Origin: Adiantum capillus-veneris | Lineage: Eukaryota > Streptophyta > Polypodiopsida > Polypodiales > Pteridaceae | Assembly (NCBI GenBank): GCA_014529385.2 | Contig: CM043944.1 | Coordinates: 93,095,476 to 93,159,475, forward strand | Direction of reading: 5' to 3' | Length of the DNA: 64,000 nucleotides | Shown here: positions 55,236 to 64,000 of the stretch, in pieces | How the letters are laid out: every line of letters starts with the position of its first letter | How positions within the stretch are numbered: position 1 is the stretch's first letter | Translations under genes and position numbers: made by a program | The notes under the pieces: generated by a model | What the model saw: only the letters and a program-made list of their open reading frames with translations | Database searches by the model: none | Told to the model about the DNA's origin: nothing

Positions 55236-57256
55236 TTGTTCACATCAAGTGCAGGCATTCTCCTTGCTGACAACAACACAACTATGTTCACTAGGTACAA
55301 AGCTTCTTTAGTGACTTACTTGAATGTGGTGCATGCTTTCAAGTGTAGGTCCTTTAGCGATCCATACTACCATCTAGCTTATGTTTTAACTTATAAACCC
55401 ACTTTGTACAAATGGCCTTCTTGTTTACTGAGGATAAAATGGATGTGAACAATTACCCAATGTGGGCTTACATGATGCAACATGTTCTTGTGTCAAAGGG
55501 CGTGTGGGAATGTTGTGTTGGGCATTGATGTACGTCTTGGTTCTGAGGATTTAGGGGATGTTGGAGGATGTTGCGAGTTTTGGTGGCAAGGTTGCTACTG
55601 CCAAAGCTATTTTGCCTACGGCTAAGCAAGCTTGTTGGGATGTAAGAGATGCATAGGCTCATGCATTGATTGCTTTATCTGTGAAGCGCAATATTACTCC
55701 TCACATTTGTTCAGCTAAATCTACAAAACAGGATTGGGATATTCTGGCTGGTCTTCATGCAAGTCGCAATGAGGCTAAAATTGCACTGCTGCATAAAGAG
55801 TTGGAGTCAAAGATTATGCATGAGGAACATAAAATGGACAGTTTCCTTGCTAGTATCAAGGATATTATTGAGCAACTTATTTCTGTTGCGAAGTCATTTC
55901 TAACAATTTTCTTGTGCAGATTGTTCTTGATGCCTTACCAAATTCTTACCAAACTTTTGCTAGTACTTGGAGACTCATGACCCAAGGAAATCTTGAAGTT
56001 GTTAAGTTTGATGCATTATGCACATTACTGTTGCAAGAGTCTCTTTCTAGAAAAAATAGGGCTAAACAACATGCAGTTGAACATGCCTTTCTTGCTGCTC
56101 AAAGAAAAAGTGGTAATAATAATGTAGCCGCTCCTCAGGTCTTCTACGAGTGGAAAGGCACCTGTTCCTAATGCTTCCGCCGGCAGAACTTCGTCTAGAA
56201 ATTCTGGTGAAAAGGGAAAAAAGAAGATGCATGGACATGATTGTAAAGCTAACAATCACTTCATCAAGCAGTGTCCAAAATTGAAGGCTAAAGAGGCTAA
56301 GAAGAAAGAGGCTCGCTCCCCTACAAATGCAGCTAATGTAGAGTCTTCTGTGAAAGGAGATTGTGATGTTGATGTAGATGTAGAGTGGGATTTTAGTGCA
56401 GAGTGCTCTTATGATCCTTCTGTCCATGATGTATGTATGTCACTTGCTGCAGATGCTCATGTGTCGTACCTTAACATTGGTGCTACACAACACATTACCT
56501 CTTATCGTGACTCGTTCACCTCTCTTGAGGATGTCTGTCATGGGAATACAATCACTTGTGCTAATAATGCCTCTTATTCAATCAAGTGAGTAGGAAAGAT
56601 TGTGCTAACTGCTACGTGAATGGCAGTTCTACACACTTGTTAATGCACTTTAATATGTACCTGGGATAAAAAAGAACCTTTCTTCTGTATCTACACTTGC
56701 TAGACTTGGTCTTGTTGTCAAATTTGTGGATGACAGATATACAATTCATGATCTCGGTTGTGGTGATGAAATTGTTTGCATCTGTCATTTTATGTCGTGG
56801 GTTGTATAATCTCACTTTCTATGACAAGTGTGGGCAAAATTTTCAAATGTAGTTGTGGATTCAAAGGCTGTTTCATATACAAAACTTTGGCATACACGTT
56901 TTGGGCATTTGAATTTTGTCAATTTACCGTGTTTGCAAAAATCGATATGGTTGCTTCTTTGTCGCCTCTTGAAGCACCTATTAAGAATGTTTGTCAAGGT
57001 TGTATTTGGGCAAAATGCAATGTTCAAAGTTTCCAAAGGATGGTTCAGTTAGGGCTACATACAAGTTGCAGCTTGTGCATAGTGCTGTTTGTGGGCCCAT
57101 GCAAACTCCTTCCTTGGGCAATTACCTTTATTTCGGGACTTTCATTGATGATTACTCCATGCATGCATGGGTGTATCCAGTGAAAGTGAAGTCCAAAGTG
57201 TTTATGTGCTTCAAGAAAATTTTGGCTATGACTGAAAATGTCTCTAAATGTACTAT
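55236..57256 (+). pseudogene. Copia gag, protease and integrase remnant
   Basis: Gag frames: MDVNNYPMWAYMMQHVL near 55440, then DWDILAGLHASRNEAKIALLH (55737) and a LLHKELESKIMHEEHKMD stretch, continuing in 55914-56171. The zinc-knuckle region has GHDCKANNHFIKQCPK (56232). The protease has YLNIGATQHIT in place of the usual LDSGA, so it is inactive. The pre-integrase region has LWHTRFGHLNFVNL and CQGCIWAKC, then integrase VHSAVCGPMQTPSLGNYLYF and FIDDYSMHAWVYPVK. The gene ends abruptly at 57256 where a minus-strand copia LTR is inserted. Many frameshifts. Confidence 0.75.
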
Positions 57257-57466
57257 GTGAAGAGTGTGTATGAACGGATGCGTGTGTGCGCGTGCGGTGT
57301 GTGTGTGTGGGAGGGAGAGAAGGAGAGAGTACACAGTGTGTGGGTGGAGCAAGACTCAAGTATAAGCTATCCCTAATTCTTTGTATATGTACACAAGAAT
57401 AAGGTGTCTATGGACGGGCGCCCATAGATTGGACGACTGACAAGGCAAATATACCTATACCCTGAC
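57257..57466 (-). repeat. Copia LTR, related to Co-2
   Basis: About 210 bp. In element sense it starts TGTCAGGGTATAGG and ends CTTCA, followed on the right by a polypurine tract (complement of ATCTCCCACTTAG). It is inserted into the integrase of the preceding copia remnant. Confidence 0.75.
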
Positions 57467-57481
57467 AATCTCCCACTTAGA

Positions 57482-57737
57482 GGTGAATGTTCCGATAAGT
57501 AGGTCCTACTAGCTAAACTACTAGTATGTACACAAAAACAAGTGAGATACTCTCTCAACCTATGCCCACTGGCTCACTCAATCGATCTACATGCAGTCGT
57601 ATCGAGTCTGGTGAATGTGCCGATAAGTAGGTCCTACTAGCTAAACTACTAGTATGTACACAAAAACAAGTGAGATACTCTCTCAACCTATTCCCACTAC
57701 TCGCTCAATCGATCTACATGCAGTCGTATCGAGTCTG
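57482..57737. repeat. Two tandem copies of a 128-bp unit
   Basis: Units start at 57482 and 57610 with GGTGAATGT and contain AAGTAGGTCCTACTAGC and ACACAAAAACAAGTGAGATA. They lie in the internal part of the minus-strand copia fragment, where the 3' end of pol would be expected. Confidence 0.92.
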
Positions 57738-57739
57738 GT

Positions 57740-58188
57740 GGCAGGCTAGTGTGCGTACCCACGCTAGAGCCTGCATGTAAATCCCGCAGACTACTTTGTA
57801 TGGTGTGCGATGGGCATTTAAAGATCCATTGTTGTCATTTTCTCATGTCTCTGTGCACTCTATTTCACCATCCACTATACTCTCTCTCTCTCTCGCTCTC
57901 TCTCCTTTCTCTCTCTCTTCGCACAACGTGGTGTACACATATATTCACCCTCCACAATGGTATATTTTTCTTGAGTACACTTTCATTTATAACGCACATT
58001 CAGGGGTAGCACTAGTCGTCGTATCTCTGGATGCAATCCAGCTCATGGCCTAAACTCCATGCTTGGTTGGTGCTGAGAACTCCTCCCCTATGCAAATGCT
58101 TCCCCAACTTTGATGTATATTGAAAATTGTATAAAGGTGTAAATTGTATATTTTGTGCATAGACCCCCGGGGAGGGGTATCTCTCACC
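57740..58188 (+). repeat. LTR with short (CT)n stretch
   Basis: Starts near GCAGGCTAGTGTGCG and ends TATCTCTCA at 58186. TGGTATTAGAGCC at 58189-58201 follows, a tRNA-Met type primer site with one change. It contains a CT-rich stretch (57880-57920). The left boundary is approximate, and GCAGGCT / AGCCTGC forms an inverted repeat there. Confidence 0.6.
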
Positions 58189-59257
58189 TGGTATTAGAGC
58201 CAGTGCTTAAGGTTATGGGGATAACCTAAAGTGTGATACTAGTCTAGATAGTTATGCATTGTGCACGTATTCATGCATGCTATTTGGGAAAGGATATTGT
58301 ATTCATGATACATCTATAAGCGACATTGGTTGGTGGTACTTGTTTGACTTGTCTTTTTGAGTGGAAGGGTTTGGTTTGAGCTACGATACGGTAGTTGAAG
58401 TGTTCAACAACGACGATATAATTTTTATTTTATATTTGTTTTGTAGTAACAAATGGCTCCGAGAGTGAGGTCTGAATGCTTTAGCCAAGGGAATGAGGTT
58501 TTGGCCATAGTGTTCAACAATATGGCAACACGATTGTACAGGGATGAACGGGAACTCTTTTACTTAGAAATCGGGACCAAAGTCTTTGGCATACTATGAA
58601 GCACAACTTGTTGGAAGAGTGTTGATTGTAGTTACCTTACCCGTTACCAAGAATTCTTCCATCAATTCTTTATCTATATTGACGACAATCCAAGAGATTG
58701 GTTTGCCAACCTCAGACTACTTCAACTCAGAATATAGGGTGGCCTAGAAGACATGTTCTACTACTTGGCGATGTGTTCCCAAATGTTAAGGATTGCCGAA
58801 GTCGCTAGGAAGTTTGAAGCTCTTGCAGTTGTCATATAAAAAGAAAAGTTAGAGGATAATTACACACCACGTTGTCGCGTGGGAGGTCTTAGAGAATACC
58901 CTATTATGAGAGCTAAAAGAATATTTAGAGTCGAATTTGAAAGTCAAATTTTGACTCTCATAGATTGATTTGAAGTGATACACAGAGATCAATCACGAGA
59001 ATAGCAAAAACTCTACTGTCTTTATAGAAGAATAGCTAACTTGATCAAATTTGTACAGGAATCAGGTTGCAGACGAGGAATCAGTGGCTTGACAGAAAGT
59101 TGCAATTGAATCAGGTGGAAATTGACGACAAGTCAATCGAAAGGTGAGTACTCTATCCAGGGCTTCATAAGTCTATATGAACCTTAGATCTGGTCGTGTA
59201 CTAGGAAATCAGGGCATACTTGGAGAAACCTCCAGTAGAGTATCTACCGAATAAAGC
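58189..59257 (+). pseudogene. Gypsy leader and broken gag-like frames
   Basis: After the primer site a frame begins at 58453 (MAPRVRSECFSQGNE) and stops at 58599. Another reads WFANLRLLQLRI and EDMFYYLAMCSQMLRIAEV around 58700-58800. The pieces look like a decayed gag, but the family match is weak. Positions 58860-59257 show nothing recognisable. Confidence 0.4.
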
Positions 59258-60741
59258 GTGAATCAAGGCAATTCCTTGCACACAATTCCTGAAGAAGTCT
59301 CAAACACTTTTTCAGATTCAATGTATGAAATGTCTTCTTACTCGACTCACTCGGAAACCGGAACGATAGTGCGCTATAAGCATATACTATCTTTTTACAA
59401 GACTAACCGTCATGGAGCCCAGGTTTACTTGGACTCCAACGAGGAGTATGCTATTTGCATTGATGACCATGGTATTGAGTTTGAAGAAGAGGTTAGGGCA
59501 AACAAACAAGGAAAAATGTACATGGATCAAAACGGAACTCAGTATTTACAGGTCGAAAACCCCGACATGACAGACAAATGGGGGTTAGAAGTAAACACTA
59601 TAATCCCAGATATGTCAGCAAAAGAAGGACCACCAACTTTAGAATACGAGGGATACAATCAAGTAGACTTGAAGCCTTTGAAACGGCTTAGTACGGATAA
59701 TGCTCGGATCGGAGTCTATTGTTGGGAAGATAGAAACATAAAAGATCTTCTGTGGACTTCTCATGCCAAACCACGACAATTAACGGCCATGAAGATCATC
59801 TATATCTTCAAGATCAAAGATAAGGGATCAATGGACCTACCAACCTATTTGTTTAGAGATTGTTATAACAACAACTTTGTTATGATGATTCCTGAGGAGG
59901 TAGAACAAACCAAATACCAAGGGTATTCCATACGGGATTGGATATTGGGGCAAGGACTAGAAACAATTCCAAGAGATGAACACCATGAGAGATCATCTGA
60001 GAGTAATGTGAAGAAACCAAAAACTGCCTCATCACGTAGAAAACCGGGTGACACAAAGGCCAGTCCAGGGCTACATAAGTCACTATTTCCAATAGACTGG
60101 TTTCAAGGACTCGGAACAGGACCAACTCCCAGAAGACCGGGAGTTGAACCAAACAGATGCGTCAGACTAGCTGATTTTCAGAAATGGGTCAGAAAATATA
60201 GTGGATCAAGGGATCCATACGACCACTTAGCAAGCTTTAAGCAAGTGCTAAGAGCAGAGCGTATATATGATTTCCATACTTAATTCGAGGGGTTTGGAAT
60301 GACATTAGAAGAAAAAGCATCGACATGGTTCCAAAACATTCCACCAAGGTCAATCATGGACTTGAACACATTAGCTCAAGGATTTGTAGCTGCTTGTTTT
60401 AAAATGGGGATCAAACATAACACGGTAGCTCAAATCTACAGCTTTAAACAGAAACATGGCGAGTCTGTTAGGGATTGTGCAACTCGAATGAAACATTACA
60501 TTGTCAGATGCCCAGAGATGGAGATACCTGCAGAAGAATGACTTGTATCTTTGTTTCTGGAGGGATTGCTAAACAAAGAACTTCATGCTATACTCTATAG
60601 TAAAAAGCATACAACCCTAGAAGCATGTGTGTCTGATGCTATTGACTTAGGAGACAATTGTGAGATTTTCAATGAAGAAGATGTCCCTAAGGATAACCAA
60701 AGAGAGAAGACAACATCCACAAAACCAACACAAGTGGGAAC
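59258..60741 (+). pseudogene. Gypsy gag with long N-terminal domain
   Basis: One frame with two stops (TAA at 60281, TGA at 60539). Residues 1 to about 290 are of unknown type and contain two loosely similar blocks (QVYLDSNEEYAICIDDHG and KMYMDQNGTQYLQVENPD). From about 315 comes the retrotransposon gag domain: YDHLASFKQVLRAERIYDF, GMTLEEKASTWFQNIPP, LAQGFVAACFKMGIK, YSFKQKHGESVRDCATRMKH, LFLEGLLNKELHAI. It is cut by the copia LTR at 60742 before any zinc knuckle. An unusual N-terminal extension, or a second gene fused by the shared frame, are both possible. Confidence 0.65.
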
Positions 60742-60933
60742 TGAAGGAGTACGAGCGAAAGTGCGATGCGAGAGAGTGTGCGAGAAGAAGAGCACGACGA
60801 TATGGTGAACTCGCTCTACTGTAATGTGTAGAGCATAGTGAATTCTTATTAGGTTTTTAAAAAAAAATATGTGTACATACTTGGCAGCCCGTCCACTTAC
60901 CTGGGCGACCACATTGGGCTTTATACCCCAACA
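60742..60933 (-). repeat. Co-2 copia 3' LTR, copy 2
   Basis: 192 bp, ends matching 45679-45870 (sense TGTTGGGGTATAAAGCCC ... CTTCA). It interrupts the gypsy gag. The other LTR lies beyond the window. Confidence 0.88.
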
Positions 60934-60946
60934 ACCTCCCACTTAA
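60934..60946 (-). other. Co-2 polypurine tract
   Basis: In element sense TAAGTGGGAGGT directly before the LTR start TGTTGGGG. Confidence 0.8.
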
Positions 60947-61022
60947 AGTCCAATGTGGTACTTTAAGTGTGAGAGAAGCTACTATACAAGCTAATATACA
61001 AGAGATGTAGAGAAGTGATGTA

Positions 61023-64000
61023 CTACCCTACACCTAACTGCTTGCGAAAATGCGCAAAGCGCTCTGAGGAAAGTCCTTTTGTAAGTAGATTAGCAGGATT
61101 TTCTGTGGTGTGAACTTTGACAAGCTGAAGTTGCTTATCCTCAAGCATTTCCCTGATGAAATGGTACTTCACATCCACATGCTTTGTCTTTGAGTGATAA
61201 ACTGGATTGCGAGCCAATTGTATAGCACTTTGACTATCACAATATAACACAGGCATCTCTTCTTTGATTCCCAAATCTGTTACTAGTCGATTAAGCCAAA
61301 TTGATTCTTTGCATGCCTTTGATGCTGCAACATATTCAGCCTCTGTAGTAGACTGAGTAACACAATCTTGTAATCTAGAACGCCATGATACTGCTCCACC
61401 AGCCAATGTAAAGACATACCCTGACGTAGACCTTCGGTTGTCTAAGTCACCTGCATAATCTGAGTCTGTAAAACCCTTTACACTTAGCTCCTGACTCCCA
61501 TAGCATATACGCATACTCTTTGTAGCTTTCAGGTATCTCAATATTCCTTTCACTGCCTCCCAATGTTTCTTGCCTGGGTTTGACATGTATCGACTTACTA
61601 CTCCCACTGCAAATGCAATGTCTGGGCGAGTAGCAATCATTGCATACATCAAACTACCCACTACATATGCATATGGAATCTTATCCATTTCAGCCTGTTC
61701 TTCCTCAGACACAGGACAATCTTGTTTGCTAAGTTTCACATATGGTGGCAGTGGAACACTCAGTGCCTTTCCCTTCTCCATATTGAAACGTTCCAAAACC
61801 TTGTCAATATACTCTCTTTGAGATAACCAAATCAACTTCTTTGATCTGTCTCTCTCAATGCGCATACCAAGTATATGACTTGCCTCACCCATGTCTTTCA
61901 TGTCAAACGATTTTGCCATCTTTGACTTCAAAGCTGAAATTTCTTCCAAGTGCTTGCCAGCAATCAACATGTCATCCACATACAAAATAAGGATCAGCCA
62001 ACTGCCATCCTTAGCCTTCTTTGTATATAGACAGTGATTGAACTCACTACGTTTGTAGCCTTGAGAAAGCATAAACTTGTGGAATTTATGGTACCATGCC
62101 CTCGGTGATTGTTTGAAGCCATAAAGACTCTTTAACAACTGGCATACCCAATCTTCCTTGCCTTTCTCAACAAACCCTTCTGGCTGCTGCATGTAAATTT
62201 CCACATCTAAATCACCATGCAAGAACGCTGTCTTGACATCCATTTGGTGCAACACCAAATCTAATATGGCAACCAATGCAAGAAAGCATCTCAATGTAGT
62301 CATCTTGACCACCGGAGAGAAGACTTCATCAAAGTCAATGCCTTGTTCTTGCTTAAAGCCCTTGGCAACAAGCCGTGCTTTGTACTTTGGCTGACTATCA
62401 TGAGCGGTGATCTTACACCTGTAAACCCATTTACAAGGTAGAGCCTTTTTGCCCTGTGGTAATTTAACTAGCTTCCATGTCTTTTTTTTATGCAGAGCTG
62501 TCATCTCTGACTGCATGGCCAATTGCCAATTCCCGGAGTCCTTCATTTGCACTGCTTCCTTGTAACATGAAGGCTCATTGCAATCAGTCAACATGACATA
62601 ATTCATAGATGGAACAAACCTATCAGGAGGTTGCGTGACACGTCCAGATCTATGCACAATAGGTGGCTCAGGCTCAGCCACAACCTGTGGTTCCACTCTA
62701 TCCTGTCCTTGCTCCTCTTGAGCCCTGACATTTTGTCTTGCACGTGCAGGTCCATCTTCTTGGAAGACAACTCTTCTAATCTTCTCAACCCTCTTTGGTT
62801 TAGAATGATATTTGGATTCATTAAAGTGAACATCATTGCTACGGACAACCTTTCTGGATTCGGGATCCCAAAGTCTGTACCCCATCTCACCAGAATTACC
62901 ATAGCCTAGAAAGATGCACTTTCTACTCTTTGGCTCAAGTTTGTTCCTAAATTCCTTTGGAACGTGAGTATATGCCTCACAGCCAAAGACTCTGAGATGC
63001 TTGTATGAGGGCATTTTGCCTGACCATACCATCTCTGGCACTGAATCCTTCTGCAAAACCTTGCTAGGAGATCTATTTACAAGATGAACAGCTGTTGATA
63101 CAGCTTCAACCCAAAACCCATTTGGCAGCTGTGCATTAGACAACATACTTCTGAACTTCTCTTGTATGGTCCTATTCATCCTCTTAGCAACACCATTTTG
63201 AGGAGGATTGTAAGGAGCAGTAAGTTCACGTTTTATACCTTTTGACTCACAAAAGTCCTGAAAGGCCTTTGAAACATACTCTCCACCATTGTCAGTGTGT
63301 AAGCATTTAAGCTTCTTGCCACTCTGATTCTCCACAAGTGTCACAAACGTTTTGAAAACACTAGACACTTCATCCTTGTGCTTGAGAAAGTAAACCCATA
63401 ATTTCCTCGAGTAATCATCTATAAATGTCATAAAGTAAGAAGCTCCCCCTAGAGATAGGTTAGGCATAGGTCCACACAAATCAGCATGAACAAGTGCCAA
63501 CTGTGTATCTCTTCTACTGCTTCTATGCTTATGTGGCTGTTGTGTTTGCTTACCATACAGACAATGTTCACAGAATTCAAAATCATTAAATGAAAAGCCA
63601 GGCAAATAACCAGAACGAGCCAAGATTTCCATTCCCTTCTTGGACATATGGCCTAACCGGCTATGCCACAAAGAAACGTTCGGCTGCTCGGTTACATTGA
63701 TTACATTTTTAGAGACATTTGATACATAAATCATGTAAAGTCCTCCAGAATTTACTCCATGTGCTACTGTCATAGAACCCTTGGATATCTTCCACATGTT
63801 CTGTCCAAAAGTGGTGACGTAGCCAGCATCATCAAGTAAACCTGTGCTGATCAAGCTCTTTGTAACTGTGGGAACATGTCTCACATTCTTCAGCGTGAAA
63901 GAAGAGCCATTCTGAAACTTCAATTGTACATCTCCAACACCTAAGATCTCACATGTCTGCCCATTGCCTAGCCGAACATGATCTTTAGTGGTCACATAAG
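61023..64000 (-). CDS. Copia polyprotein, open, cut by window edge
   Basis: At least 990 codons without a stop, the best-preserved element gene here. Residues 1-60 are the end of the protease (LKNVRHVPTVTKSLIST). The pre-integrase zinc region is at 108-150 (SLWHSRLGHMSKKGMEIL, CEHCLYGKQ). The integrase core starts near 165 (LVHADLCGPM, CLHTDNGGEY). At the third catalytic position, 36 residues after the Asp of HTDNGG, the codon at 63183-63185 is AAG, giving VAKRMNR instead of VAERMNR. Reverse transcriptase follows (KKALPCKWVYRCK, YVDDML), then RNase H (GFTDSDYAGD, STTEAEYVAAS, KHVDVKYHFIREML), ending FAHFRKQLGVG just before the polypurine tract. Gag and the start of protease lie outside the window. 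Confidence 0.9.
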   Translation of the reverse strand, partial: YVTTKDHVRLGNGQTCEILGVGDVQLKFQNGSSFTLKNVRHVPTVTKSLISTGLLDDAGYVTTFGQNMWKISKGSMTVAHGVNSGGLYMIYVSNVSKNVINVTEQPNVSLWHSRLGHMSKKGMEILARSGYLPGFSFNDFEFCEHCLYGKQTQQPHKHRSSRRDTQLALVHADLCGPMPNLSLGGASYFMTFIDDYSRKLWVYFLKHKDEVSSVFKTFVTLVENQSGKKLKCLHTDNGGEYVSKAFQDFCESKGIKRELTAPYNPPQNGVAKRMNRTIQEKFRSMLSNAQLPNGFWVEAVSTAVHLVNRSPSKVLQKDSVPEMVWSGKMPSYKHLRVFGCEAYTHVPKEFRNKLEPKSRKCIFLGYGNSGEMGYRLWDPESRKVVRSNDVHFNESKYHSKPKRVEKIRRVVFQEDGPARARQNVRAQEEQGQDRVEPQVVAEPEPPIVHRSGRVTQPPDRFVPSMNYVMLTDCNEPSCYKEAVQMKDSGNWQLAMQSEMTALHKKKTWKLVKLPQGKKALPCKWVYRCKITAHDSQPKYKARLVAKGFKQEQGIDFDEVFSPVVKMTTLRCFLALVAILDLVLHQMDVKTAFLHGDLDVEIYMQQPEGFVEKGKEDWVCQLLKSLYGFKQSPRAWYHKFHKFMLSQGYKRSEFNHCLYTKKAKDGSWLILILYVDDMLIAGKHLEEISALKSKMAKSFDMKDMGEASHILGMRIERDRSKKLIWLSQREYIDKVLERFNMEKGKALSVPLPPYVKLSKQDCPVSEEEQAEMDKIPYAYVVGSLMYAMIATRPDIAFAVGVVSRYMSNPGKKHWEAVKGILRYLKATKSMRICYGSQELSVKGFTDSDYAGDLDNRRSTSGYVFTLAGGAVSWRSRLQDCVTQSTTEAEYVAASKACKESIWLNRLVTDLGIKEEMPVLYCDSQSAIQLARNPVYHSKTKHVDVKYHFIREMLEDKQLQLVKVHTTENPANLLTKGLSSERFAHFRKQLGVG

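Overview
This window looks like nuclear DNA of a land plant, possibly a non-seed plant, although the species cannot be fixed from sequence. The one clear host gene encodes cpSRP43, a chloroplast signal-recognition-particle subunit of the green lineage (minus strand, 40649-41941, single exon). Almost everything else is transposable elements in various stages of decay, joined by long (CT)n tracts. I see no rRNA or tRNA gene, CRISPR array or bacterial-style operon.

Left part (1-16.5 kb). After about 2.7 kb without a recognisable gene there is an old LTR remnant (2719-3812). It is followed by a complete but coding-poor LTR retrotransposon (3948-7407, target duplication CTTAA) and a short MITE-like palindromic element (8253-8426). 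Next comes Gy-A, a non-autonomous Ty3/gypsy element with about 1.2 kb LTRs and only part of gag (8722-12649, target duplication CCACC). A related solo LTR (12784-13926), gypsy RNase H and LTR debris, and an internally deleted LINE copy carrying an ORF1-like gene (about 15.0-16.0 kb) follow.

Middle part (16.5-38 kb). LINE-1 (16517-23374) is essentially full length, with a 16-bp target duplication and a poly(A) tail. Its ORF2 is one unbroken frame damaged only by stop codons. A gypsy pol region (25.2-34.8 kb) is split by Gy-B (27059-33034, minus strand, target duplication GATAG), a longer relative of Gy-A carrying gag and protease. The gypsy host is itself rearranged, with RT/RNase H present twice. 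A second gypsy pol remnant (35.2-38.0 kb) holds two insertions: an AT-rich piece with an unusual, Penelope-like reverse-transcriptase end (35477-36722), and an 83-bp 5'-truncated LINE-1 copy with a 17-bp target duplication (37556-37638).

Right part (38-64 kb). The cpSRP43 gene sits in about 2.2 kb of non-repeat DNA between two copies of a second LINE family. Both copies are bounded on each side by long (CT)n tracts. The downstream LINE (42660-49360) is split by a decayed minus-strand copia element. Copia element Co-1 (50376-54548, target duplication TAAAA), a copia remnant (54.6-57.3 kb), a second minus-strand copia LTR fragment and a gypsy gag region (57.7-60.7 kb) follow. The window ends in a minus-strand copia pol that is fully open but has a Lys at the position of the integrase catalytic Glu.

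The most interesting signals are four: a hairpin with an NCGA tetraloop kept by paired base changes across LTRs of the Gy-A/Gy-B family; the LINE family bounded by (CT)n; the unusual reverse-transcriptase fragment; and the nonsense-only decay of LINE-1 ORF2.
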